Shown here: positions 28,597 to 38,234 of the stretch, piece by piece
Position numbering within the stretch: position 1 is the first letter of the stretch
Layout: each line of letters opens with the position of its first letter
Source of the DNA: Candidatus Rokuibacteriota bacterium
GTDB lineage: Bacteria; Methylomirabilota; Methylomirabilia; Rokubacteriales; CSP1-6
Length of the DNA: 64,000 nucleotides
Assembly: GCA_003220265.1 (NCBI GenBank)
Contig: QHRW01000116.1
Span: forward strand, 32,609-96,608
Direction: 5' to 3'
Made by a program: the position numbers and the translations under genes
Notes under the pieces: generated by a model
What the model saw: the letters and a program-made list of their open reading frames with translations, nothing else
What the model was told of the DNA's origin: nothing
The model's database searches: none

Positions 28597-29006
28597 CTCC
28601 TCATGACCACGCGCGATTGCGAACCGCTCGGGTGCGAAGCGCTACGCTATCAGACATCCACCCCACCCGCAACGTCAACGCCCAGAAATAGATACGGCCC
28701 GGGCCGGTCTCCCGACCCAGGCCGCCGCCCCCACATCGCAGGGACCCAACAACATCGGCGCATCGCGCCGACTCAACCACATCGATCGGGCTCCCGATCG
28801 GGCGCCGGCGCATCGCGCCGGCTCCAAACCCGATCGAGCGCCCATTTCACCCGTTCGAGCGCCAGCGTTTCCACCAGCACCCGTCCGATCGTTCCACGTT
28901 CGAGCGCCGGCTCCGCCGGCGCCATCCTCCTCAGGGGGAGGCAGCCCCGAGCCCGCCGCGAGGCGTGCGAGGGGCGCCGGAAGGGGGGCGAAGCCCCCCT
29001 CCGGGC
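28597..29006. other. Intergenic region with clustered palindromes between groEL and rpsF
   Basis: 410 bp without a gene. Near rpsF is a weak minus-strand promoter (TTGACG at 28678-28673, 18-base spacer, TCTGAT at 28654-28649). From about 28755 to 28935 there is a run of small hairpins: CGGCGC-ATC-GCGCCG twice, CGATCGGG-CTC-CCGATCG, and GCGCCGGC-TCC-GCCGGCGC. They resemble REP/BIME arrays, and the last resembles hairpin 1 of the double-hairpin element at 12099 and 60801. Confidence 0.6.
28977..29004 (-). terminator. Terminator hairpin after groEL
   Basis: CCGG and GGGGGGC pair with GCCCCCC and CCGG around a short TTC loop on the minus strand, beginning 3 bases after the groEL stop. Very stable, but no T-tract follows. 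Confidence 0.65.
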
Positions 29007-30960
<1,954 letters not shown>

Positions 30961-31049
30961 AGCCCCCCTGCCTCCTTGAGTTGTGGTGGACACTGGTCTT
31001 TCATCGGGCCGGAGCGGGCGCCGTCTCGGGCCGCCGCGCTCATTGGCTG

Positions 31050-31076
31050 TTAGCACTCCTCGAAAGCGAGTGCTAA
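31050..31076 (-). promoter_or_regulatory. CIRCE operator (HrcA binding site)
   Basis: TTAGCACTC-N9-GAGTGCTAA, a perfect match to the consensus, about 90 bp before groES. It overlaps the -10 box, so HrcA bound here would block groESL. hrcA itself is not in the window. The CIRCE is also about 50 bp upstream of the divergent dehydrogenase. Confidence 0.97.
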
Positions 31077-31102
31077 TATACCGCCTGCTGAGGCTCGGTC
31101 AA
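31075..31102 (-). promoter_or_regulatory. groESL promoter
   Basis: On the minus strand: TTGACC (31102-31097), 16-base spacer, TATATT (31080-31075). A near-consensus housekeeping promoter whose -10 runs into the CIRCE. Confidence 0.8.
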
Positions 31103-31124
31103 GGGGAAAAACACGGGGGTCTAA

Positions 31125-32084
31125 ATGGCGAACAGCGTTTTTATTTCTAATGTTTTGCCGGCGCAAGCCCGACAGCTCATCCCGTCGGACGTCAAGGTCG
31201 AGTACAACGACACGGATCAGCCCCTCGCGAAGGCCGAGCTCGTCAAGCGCCTGCAGGGCAAGAACGGCCTCATCTGCCACATCATCTCGACCATCGACGA
31301 CGAAGTGCTGGGCTCCGCCCCCGGTCTGAAGGTCGTCTCGAACGTCGCGGTCGGCTACAACAACATCGACGTGGCCGCCGCGCGCCAGCGCGGCATCGTC
31401 GTGACCAACACGCCCGACGTCCTCACCGAGACCACCGCGGACTTCGCCTTCACGCTGCTCATGGCGGCCGCGCGCCGCGTGGTCGAGGCCGACCGCTACG
31501 CGCGCTCCGGGCAGTGGAAGGCGTGGAAGTGGGACCTGCTGTGGGGCGCCGACATCTACGGCAAGACGCTGGGTGTCGTCGGCTTCGGCCGCATCGGCCG
31601 CGCCGTCGCGCGCCGCGGGCTCGGCTTCGGCATGCGCGTCCTCTATTACGACACGGTGCGCGCGGACGCCGCCGCCGAGCGCGAGCTGAACGCGCGGGCC
31701 GTGGACATGGACACCCTGCTGCGCGAGTCCGACTTCGTCACGCTCCACACGCTGCTCAGCCCCGAGACGCGCCACCTGATCAACGAGCGCACGCTGCGCA
31801 CGATGAAGAAGACGGCCATCCTCGTCAACGCGGCGCGCGGTCCGGTCGTGGACGAGGCCGCGCTGGTCCGCGCGCTGTCGGAGAAGTGGATCGCCGGCGC
31901 CGGGCTCGACGTCTTCGAGGAGGAGCCCAAGATCCATTCAGGGCTCTTGTCGCTGGACAACGTCACGCTGGCCCCGCACATCGCCAGCGCCTCGGGCGAG
32001 ACGCGCGTAGCGATGGCCACGCTGGCCGTGCGCAACTGTCTGGCCGTTTTGGACGGCAAGCCCGCGCTCACGCCGGTGTCGTGA
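31125..32084 (+). CDS. D-2-hydroxyacid dehydrogenase (glyoxylate/hydroxypyruvate reductase type)
   Basis: 319-aa NAD(P)-dependent dehydrogenase. Nucleotide motif GVVGFGRIGRAVARRG; catalytic Arg in VNAARGPVVDE, Glu in DVFEEEP, and His in LAPHIASAS. The NVAVGYNNIDVAAARQRGI segment is typical of glyoxylate reductase (GyaR/GRHPR) rather than lactate or phosphoglycerate dehydrogenase, though the substrate is inferred. Divergent from groESL with the CIRCE between them. Confidence 0.9.
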   Translation: MANSVFISNVLPAQARQLIPSDVKVEYNDTDQPLAKAELVKRLQGKNGLICHIISTIDDEVLGSAPGLKVVSNVAVGYNNIDVAAARQRGIVVTNTPDVLTETTADFAFTLLMAAARRVVEADRYARSGQWKAWKWDLLWGADIYGKTLGVVGFGRIGRAVARRGLGFGMRVLYYDTVRADAAAERELNARAVDMDTLLRESDFVTLHTLLSPETRHLINERTLRTMKKTAILVNAARGPVVDEAALVRALSEKWIAGAGLDVFEEEPKIHSGLLSLDNVTLAPHIASASGETRVAMATLAVRNCLAVLDGKPALTPVS

Positions 32085-32112
32085 GCCGGCCGCAGACGGC
32101 GTCCTCGTTGAC

Positions 32113-32586
32113 CTAGGCCTGCCGAGCCCACGCCTCCCACTGCGAGCGCCGCGGGAAATACAGCGCGAACCCGAGCAGAGCGAATGCCGCGAACCCGTAG
32201 AAGTCCGCGCGCTGGCCCCCGAGCAAGAACAGCACGAGACCGTAGATGGCGATCGCCTGACACGTCGCCAGCGTCACCAGGCTGGCTGTGAGCAACCGCT
32301 GAACGAGCGGAGGCCTGCCGACGACCGGGGAGGCCCCCGTCACGCGACCGGCGATGATCTTCGACCGGACGATGTTGACGACGACGAGGCCGAGCACGGC
32401 CATTGCCGCCAGGAGGAGCCGCAGGAGACCGAGCGGGACCGCCGGCGCGAAGCCGGTGAACGGCGCCCGCTGCGTCCTGATCATCTCGACGACGAGCGCG
32501 TACGTCAGGAGGGCGAGCACGAGCATGGCGCCGATGCGCTGCGCCTGTCGGCAACCTCGGGCGAGCTCGTCGGGTCCGCGACTCAT
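32113..32586 (-). CDS. Small integral membrane protein, unknown
   Basis: 157 aa with four hydrophobic segments (about residues 18-35, 50-70, 97-118, 125-145) and a basic N-terminus (MSRGPDELARGCRQAQRIG). It ends in a Trp/Arg-rich tail, RRSQWEAWARQA. No family recognised. The start overlaps the mrfB stop (ATGA), so it is co-transcribed with the MrfAB repair genes; whether it belongs functionally is unknown. Confidence 0.65.
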   Translation of the reverse strand: MSRGPDELARGCRQAQRIGAMLVLALLTYALVVEMIRTQRAPFTGFAPAVPLGLLRLLLAAMAVLGLVVVNIVRSKIIAGRVTGASPVVGRPPLVQRLLTASLVTLATCQAIAIYGLVLFLLGGQRADFYGFAAFALLGFALYFPRRSQWEAWARQA

Positions 32587-33797
32587 GTCATCGAGACGTC
32601 GAGCCGCCGCGCCGCCAGGCGACGATCAAGCCTGGCCAGCCGGTACGCGAAGGCCTCGAGCACGCGCGAGGCGGCGCCGGCCGTGCGCGCCAGGCCGAGG
32701 GCGTCCTCGACGACGGCGCGCGCGGCGGTGAGGTCGCGCGCGCGGTGCTCGTGGAACTTCGCCAGCTCTTCCCACGGCCGCGGATCGAACAGGTCGTGCT
32801 GGCGTGCCGCCTCCCACAGCTCGCAGGCGGCGTCCCAGCGTGCCGCGCGCTTCTCCCACCAGGCCAGGCGCAGCCGCGCCCAGCGCGCGACGGGCTCCGG
32901 CACCCCGGCCTCCAGCGCGGCGCGATAACACCCGAGCGCCCGCTCGAGGTCGCAGGGCTCCCAGAGTCGCCCGAGCCCGGCCAGCTCCTCGGGCCGCACG
33001 CCGCTCGTGTCCGCCAGCGCGCGACCGAACCAGCCCACCAGCGCGACGAGCGAGAGCACGTCGGCGCGGTTGTGCTCGAACACGCGGCACAGGGGCGCGG
33101 CCCGCCGCGATCTGAGGTAGTCGAAGTACAGCATCGGGATGAGGCCGCCGGGAACGTCGTCCTCGCGCGCGAGGCCGAGCACGGCGCTCTCCAGCGTCGA
33201 GAGCCGGCAGTCCGACAGCCAGCCCGTCCACACGCGCCGGGCCGGCCGCAGGAGATCGAGGTGCGGCAGCGTCGAGGGCCAGCGCCGGCGGGCCAGCACG
33301 AAGCGGGTCTCCAGCAGCGGCAGGTCGAAGCCGCCGCCGTTGAACGTGACGACGGCGCGCGCACGGGCCAGCAGCGGCTCGAGCGCCGTCAGCAGCGCCG
33401 GCTCGTCGTCGAAGTCACGCATGAAGTACTGCAGCACGACCAGGCGAGCGTCCTCCACCCGCGCGACGCCGACCAGGAACGCGTAGGTCCCGGTGCCGCC
33501 GGCGAGCCCGGTGGTCTCGGTGTCGAGGAAGAGGAGGCCGTCGGCGGCGCCCAGCTCGGCGTCGATCCGCGCAGCGCGCGCCAGGAGCTCCAGCGGGGCC
33601 GCCAGCGCGTCGCCGAGCGGCTCGGCGCCGTGGCGGTGGGACAGCGGATACTCGCGCCGCACGCGGACGATCGAGCCGTGGCCGGTGTCGTGCAGCTCGC
33701 CGTCCACGAGGCGCTCGATGGGCTCCGGGGCCGGGCGCGGCGGCCGCGCCCCCTCGATGCGCCGGATCACGCGGCGGAGGTCGTCGATGGTGGACAT
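32583..33797 (-). CDS. mrfB: MrfB/YprB-type 3'-5' exonuclease with TPR-like tail
   Basis: 404 aa. DnaQ-like RNase H fold with Exo I FLDTETTGLAGGTGTYAF (D-x-E), Exo II VTFNGGGFDLPLLE and Exo III around FEHNRADVLSLVAL (H-x4-D). The C-terminal part has TPR-like helices (LGCYRAALEAG, WDAACELWEAA). In Bacillus, MrfA (YprA) and MrfB (YprB) repair mitomycin C crosslinks independently of UvrABC. The helicase partner is 6 bp upstream here. Confidence 0.87.
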   Translation of the reverse strand: MSTIDDLRRVIRRIEGARPPRPAPEPIERLVDGELHDTGHGSIVRVRREYPLSHRHGAEPLGDALAAPLELLARAARIDAELGAADGLLFLDTETTGLAGGTGTYAFLVGVARVEDARLVVLQYFMRDFDDEPALLTALEPLLARARAVVTFNGGGFDLPLLETRFVLARRRWPSTLPHLDLLRPARRVWTGWLSDCRLSTLESAVLGLAREDDVPGGLIPMLYFDYLRSRRAAPLCRVFEHNRADVLSLVALVGWFGRALADTSGVRPEELAGLGRLWEPCDLERALGCYRAALEAGVPEPVARWARLRLAWWEKRAARWDAACELWEAARQHDLFDPRPWEELAKFHEHRARDLTAARAVVEDALGLARTAGAASRVLEAFAYRLARLDRRLAARRLDVSMT

Positions 33798-33803
33798 CGC
33801 GCG

Positions 33804-36152
33804 TCAGGTGGTGAGCGCGACGAGGAGACGGGCGGCGGTCGCCTTGGCGCGGCGGCCGACCTCGTTGACGGGACCGACGCAGGACGGGCAGCCGAAGGTG
33901 CACGCGCACGCCTCGAGCGTCTGCAGCCCGCGGCGCAGCAGGTCGGGCAGGATCTCGAACACGCGCTCGGCGAGGCCGATGCCGCCGGCGTGGGCGTCGT
34001 AGAGGTAGATCGTCGGGTTGAAGCGCTCGGCCTGCATGAGGCGCCGCTTCGCGGACTCGCGGGTGGCCACGGCACCGCTCTCGACGGGCGTGGTGTCGCC
34101 GAGCCAGGAGCCGAGATCGCGGATGTCGCAGAGCAGGAAGATCGGAGCCAGGTGGTGCAGCAGGTACGTCACCGCCCGCAGGCCGTCGATCAGCTCCTCG
34201 CGCGAGCGGGAGACGCGCTCCAGGGTTTCCGGGGCCACGGTGAGCCACGCGCTGGTCGTCTGCTTCTCCTGCTGCGGCAGCTCGACCTCGCCCGAGCCCA
34301 CGTTCTCCAGCGTGCCGTGCTTGATCTTCTTGAAGCCCACGACCTTCTCGGCCACCAGCACCTCGCCCTGCTCGGCGAGATACGCGCCGTGCTGGCGGCC
34401 CTCCAGCCGGCGGAGGATCCACACGCCCTTGGCGCTGATGGCGTCGGTGAAGTAGTCGACGCTCACCTTCTTGACGTAGGCCACCTTCTCCTCGTCCTCG
34501 CGGAAGCGCAGCTCCTGCACCTCGTACGGCGCGCTCTCCACGAGGTAGATCGCCTTGGGATAGATGGTGGCGAACGCGCTCGACCAGTCGACCTCGGCGA
34601 TGATCTGGCGCTTCTTCGTCTGCTTCTCGTCGCGGAACGTGGTGTCGATGACGACGAAGTTGTCGGTGGTCACCGTGCGCAGCGAGACGTGATCGGCCGG
34701 GTAGGTCTCCGACGCCCAGTGATAGCGCGGGCCCGCGCGGTGCAGCAGCCCCTCGTCCTCCAGCGCGGCCAGCTCGCGCCGCACGTCGACCGCGCCGAAC
34801 GTCTCGTCCTCGACGATCGGCAGCTCGAACGCCGCGCACTTGAGATGGTTGACCAGGATGAACGGGTTGTCGGGATTGATGCGCGCGTGCTCGGGCGGCG
34901 TGCCGAAGAGATAGTCGGGATGCGTCACCATGAACTGGTCGAGCGGCGCGCTGGTGGCGACGAGAATGGCCGCCGAGGCGCCCGTGCGGCGTCCGGCCCG
35001 GCCGGCCTGCTGCCACAGCGACGCGATGGTGCCGGGATAGCCGGCCAGCACGGCGGCGTCGAGGTGGCCGATGTCCACGCCGAGCTCGAGCGCGTTGGTG
35101 GACACGACGCCGAGCGCCTCCCCCGCGCGCAGCTCCTTCTCCACCGCGCGCCGGCGGTTGGGCAGGTAGCCCCCGCGATAACCGCGCACGATGCCGCTGT
35201 CCCCGGTGGCGCGATCGGCCACCCCCTGCTTGATCGAGGTCAGCAGCACCTCGGTCGAGAGCCGGCTCTGCGCGAAGACGATCGTCGGCACCTCTTCCCG
35301 CAGCAGCCGGATGGCCAGCTTCGCCGCCTCGCCCAGGTACGGCGCCCGGATGCCCAGCTCGGGATTCACGACGGGCGGGTTGTAGCAGACGAACGTCTTC
35401 TCGCCGGTGGGCGCGCCGCTCTCGGTGATCTCCTCGACGGCCTCGCCGGTGATGCGGCTGGCCAGCTCGCCGGGATTCGCGATGGTGGCGGAGGCCATGA
35501 TGAACTGCGGCGTGGAGCCGTAGTGCGCGCAGATGCGCTTGAGGCGGCGGAGCACGTTGGCGAGATGGGAGCCGAACACGCCGCGGTACGCGTGCAGCTC
35601 GTCGATGACGACGTAGCGCAGGTTCTGGAACAGCGTCGCCCATTTCGTGTGATGCGGCAGGATCCCCGAGTGCAGCATGTCGGGGTTGGTCAGCACCAGG
35701 TTGGCCCGCGCGCGCACCGCGCGGCGCGCGTCCTGCGGCGTGTCGCCGTCGTAGGTGAACATCCGCAGCTCGGGCAGCGACTTGGCCAGCGCCTCCAGCT
35801 CGGCGAGCTGATCCTGCGCGAGCGCCTTGGTCGGGAACAGATAGAGGATGCGCGCCTCGGGCTGCTCGAGCAGCGCCTGCAGGGCCGGCAGGTTGTAGCA
35901 GAGCGTCTTGCCGGACGCCGTCGGCGTCACCACGACGACGTGACGTCCCTGCTCCACCAGCTCCCACACGCGCCCCTGGTGCGAGAAGAGCTGCTCGATG
36001 CCGCGCGCGCGCAGCGCCGCCACGACGCGCTCGTCGAGCGTCGGCGGAAACGGCGCGAACACGGGCGGGCGCGCGGGAAAGTGTCGAGTGGCGGTGATGC
36101 AGCGGCCCGTCGAGGCGGAGATCAGCAGATCGTCCAGGATCTCGCCGAGCAT
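33804..36152 (-). CDS. mrfA: MrfA/YprA-type DEAD/DEAH helicase with DUF1998
   Basis: 782 aa. Motif I TPTASGKT, motif II DELH (VIDELHAYRGVFG), motif III SATIAN, motif VI QQAGRAGRR, and a C-terminal DUF1998 domain with the four-Cys zinc or Fe-S site (the pairs in CACTFGCPSC). DNA-dependent 3'-5' helicase of the Hrq1/MrfA group. Together with MrfB it forms a crosslink and bulky-lesion repair module. Divergent from vanZ with 23 bp between. Confidence 0.92.
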   Translation of the reverse strand: MLGEILDDLLISASTGRCITATRHFPARPPVFAPFPPTLDERVVAALRARGIEQLFSHQGRVWELVEQGRHVVVVTPTASGKTLCYNLPALQALLEQPEARILYLFPTKALAQDQLAELEALAKSLPELRMFTYDGDTPQDARRAVRARANLVLTNPDMLHSGILPHHTKWATLFQNLRYVVIDELHAYRGVFGSHLANVLRRLKRICAHYGSTPQFIMASATIANPGELASRITGEAVEEITESGAPTGEKTFVCYNPPVVNPELGIRAPYLGEAAKLAIRLLREEVPTIVFAQSRLSTEVLLTSIKQGVADRATGDSGIVRGYRGGYLPNRRRAVEKELRAGEALGVVSTNALELGVDIGHLDAAVLAGYPGTIASLWQQAGRAGRRTGASAAILVATSAPLDQFMVTHPDYLFGTPPEHARINPDNPFILVNHLKCAAFELPIVEDETFGAVDVRRELAALEDEGLLHRAGPRYHWASETYPADHVSLRTVTTDNFVVIDTTFRDEKQTKKRQIIAEVDWSSAFATIYPKAIYLVESAPYEVQELRFREDEEKVAYVKKVSVDYFTDAISAKGVWILRRLEGRQHGAYLAEQGEVLVAEKVVGFKKIKHGTLENVGSGEVELPQQEKQTTSAWLTVAPETLERVSRSREELIDGLRAVTYLLHHLAPIFLLCDIRDLGSWLGDTTPVESGAVATRESAKRRLMQAERFNPTIYLYDAHAGGIGLAERVFEILPDLLRRGLQTLEACACTFGCPSCVGPVNEVGRRAKATAARLLVALTT

Positions 36153-36163
36153 CGGCCCGACTG

Positions 36164-36169
36164 TATCAT
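36164..36169 (+). promoter_or_regulatory. -10 element of leaderless vanZ-like gene
   Basis: TATCAT six bases before the GTG at 36176. The nearer ATG at 36168 opens only a 3-codon frame. Confidence 0.45.
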
Positions 36170-36175
36170 GAAACC

Positions 36176-36763
36176 GTGAAGCGTCTCGCCACCTGGCTGC
36201 CGCCGCTCGTGTGGACCGCGGTCGTTCTGTCGCTCTCGTCGGCGACGTTCAGCGCCGACAACACCGGCAGCGTCATCCGGCCGATCCTGGCGTGGCTCTT
36301 GCCGTGGCTCTCACCCGCCGCGCTCGACACGGTCCACGGTCTCGTGCGCAAGGCCGCGCACGTGGTGGAGTACGCCGTGCTGGCCGCGCTGTGGCTGCGG
36401 GCCTTCGCGCGCAGCGGCGCGGTGCGAGTGCCGGCGGCGGCGTGGCTCACGCTGCTCATCGGCGTCGTCGTCGCCGTCCTCGACGAGGCTCACCAGTCCA
36501 CGGTGCCGTCGCGGACGGGCTCCGTGCGCGACGTGGTCATCGATACGGCCGGCGTGCTGCTCGTGGCGGTGCCGGCGCGGCTCGGCTGGGCGCGCGCGGT
36601 GACCGTCGCCACGGGACTGCTGCTGTGGGTCGGTGTCGTCGGGGGGCTGGGGGCGCTCGCGCTCGGCCTGACCGCCGGTGTCGGTGGCGGCGTCTTGTGG
36701 CTCACCGTGCCGGTGGCCGCGGCGGCCCTCGTCTATCGCCGGCGAAAATCCGCTCCGCGCTAG
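36176..36763 (+). CDS. VanZ-like family membrane protein
   Basis: 195 aa with four to five transmembrane segments. The family core is visible: a KAAHVVEYAVLAALWLRA helix and then LDEAHQSTVPSRTGSVRDVVIDTAG. VanZ gives low-level teicoplanin resistance in enterococci, but most members have no known role. Starts with GTG. Convergent with the siroheme operon (7 bp gap). Confidence 0.87.
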   Translation: MKRLATWLPPLVWTAVVLSLSSATFSADNTGSVIRPILAWLLPWLSPAALDTVHGLVRKAAHVVEYAVLAALWLRAFARSGAVRVPAAAWLTLLIGVVVAVLDEAHQSTVPSRTGSVRDVVIDTAGVLLVAVPARLGWARAVTVATGLLLWVGVVGGLGALALGLTAGVGGGVLWLTVPVAAAALVYRRRKSAPR

Positions 36764-36769
36764 CCGCGG

Positions 36770-37603
36770 CTAGCGGGCGGCGAGCGAAGGGGCGCGCGGA
36801 GACTCGGCGGCGGCTTCGCCGACGCCGGCGGCGCCGCCGAACCAGGCCAGCCGCTCGCGCAGGGCCACGACGTCGCCGATCACGATCACGACGGGTGGCG
36901 CCAGCCGCACCGCCGCCGGCAGCGTGGCGATCTCGTCGAGCCGACCCACGACGGTCTCTTGCGCGTCGGTCGTCCCCCAGCGCACGAGCGCCACCGGCGT
37001 GTCGGGCCGGCGGCCGGCGTCGAGCAGCGCGCGGGCGATCTGCGGCAGGCTGCGCGTGCCCATGAGCACGACCAGCGTGTCGACCGCGGTCGCCAGGCGC
37101 GCCCAGTCCACGCTCGCCTCGCCCTTGGCCTCGTCCTCGTGCCCGGTGACGACGGCGAACGACGAGGCCGTCCCTCGATGGGTGACCGGAATGCCGGCGT
37201 AGGCCGGCACCGCGACCGCCGAGCTGACGCCCGGCACCACCTCGAACGGAATCCCGGCGGCGGCCAGCGCCTCGGCTTCCTCGCCGCCGCGGCCGAACAC
37301 GAATGGATCGCCGCCCTTGAGCCGCACCACGCGCCGCCCGCGCCCGGCGTGACGCACGAGCAGCGCGTTGATCTCGCGCTGGGGCAGCGTGTGGGCGCCG
37401 CTGGCCTTGCCGACGAAGACGCGGATCGCGTCGGGACGCGCCTCGTCGAGCAGGCGCGGATCCACGAGTCGGTCGTAGACGACCACGTCGGCGCGCCGCA
37501 GGAGAGCGAGACCACGCACCGTCATGAGCCCCGGATCACCGGGGCCCGCGCCGACGAGCGCGACGTTCACCGGCTCGTCCGGATGCGCCGGGTGGGGGCT
37601 CAT
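36770..37603 (-). CDS. cobA: Uroporphyrinogen-III C-methyltransferase (SUMT)
   Basis: 277 aa. SAM-dependent methylase making precorrin-2: VALVGAGPGDPGLMTVRGL at the N-terminus, YDRLVDP, RLKGGDPFVFGRGGEEAEAL and PVTHRGTASSFAVVTGH are all diagnostic. The start at 37603 forms an ATGA overlap with the upstream precorrin-2 dehydrogenase. It feeds siroheme to the reductase two genes upstream. Confidence 0.95.
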   Translation of the reverse strand: MSPHPAHPDEPVNVALVGAGPGDPGLMTVRGLALLRRADVVVYDRLVDPRLLDEARPDAIRVFVGKASGAHTLPQREINALLVRHAGRGRRVVRLKGGDPFVFGRGGEEAEALAAAGIPFEVVPGVSSAVAVPAYAGIPVTHRGTASSFAVVTGHEDEAKGEASVDWARLATAVDTLVVLMGTRSLPQIARALLDAGRRPDTPVALVRWGTTDAQETVVGRLDEIATLPAAVRLAPPVVIVIGDVVALRERLAWFGGAAGVGEAAAESPRAPSLAAR

Positions 37604-38229
37604 ACCGGTATCGCCAGGCGCGTCCGCAGCTCGCGGCGCGCATCGTCCAGGCGGCGCTCGGCCACGAGCGCCCGCACGTCGGCGGCCAGCGCGCGGCGCC
37701 ACGTCTCGCCGTCCACCGCGCGCCCCGTCGCGCGCAGCTCGCGGCGGGCCTCGGCGGCCAGCTCGGCCAGCGTCGCCCACTCGGGCCCGAGGGCGCCCTC
37801 CAGGTGCTCGCGCAGCGCCCGCGTAAGCGCCGGCGTGGCACCACCCGAGGCCACGGAAATCGTCAGCGCGCCGCGACGGACCACGGCGGGCAGGATGAAC
37901 GTGCAGTGCGCGGGATCGTCGGCGGCGTTCAGCCAGATCGCGCGCCGGCGCGCCTCGTCGGCCACCGCGGCCGTGGCCCGCGGATCACCGAGCGCCGTGA
38001 AGACGAGCGCCGCGCCTTCGAGGTCGCCCTCGCGATATGCGCGCGGCACGACGGTGATGCGCCCGGCCTGGGCCAGCGCCGAGAGTCCCGGCGTCAGCTC
38101 GGGGCTGACGACTGTCACGACAGCCCCGACCGCCAGCAGGCCCTCGACCTTCCGCTCGCCCACGGGACCGCCACCGACCACGAAGCACGGCCGGCCTGCC
38201 AGCTCCAGCAAGAGTGGATAGAAGCCCAT
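37600..38229 (-). CDS. Precorrin-2 dehydrogenase / sirohydrochlorin ferrochelatase (Met8/CysG-N type)
   Basis: 209 aa. An NAD-binding N-terminus (PCFVVGGGPVGERKVEGLL) and SVASGGATPALTRALREHLE in the central part are the SirC/Met8 signatures. Oxidises precorrin-2 and inserts iron. Located between the siroheme-dependent reductase (5 bp) and SUMT (overlap), so the operon makes its own cofactor. Confidence 0.93.
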   Translation of the reverse strand: MGFYPLLLELAGRPCFVVGGGPVGERKVEGLLAVGAVVTVVSPELTPGLSALAQAGRITVVPRAYREGDLEGAALVFTALGDPRATAAVADEARRRAIWLNAADDPAHCTFILPAVVRRGALTISVASGGATPALTRALREHLEGALGPEWATLAELAAEARRELRATGRAVDGETWRRALAADVRALVAERRLDDARRELRTRLAIPV

Positions 38230-38234
38230 GGCCC

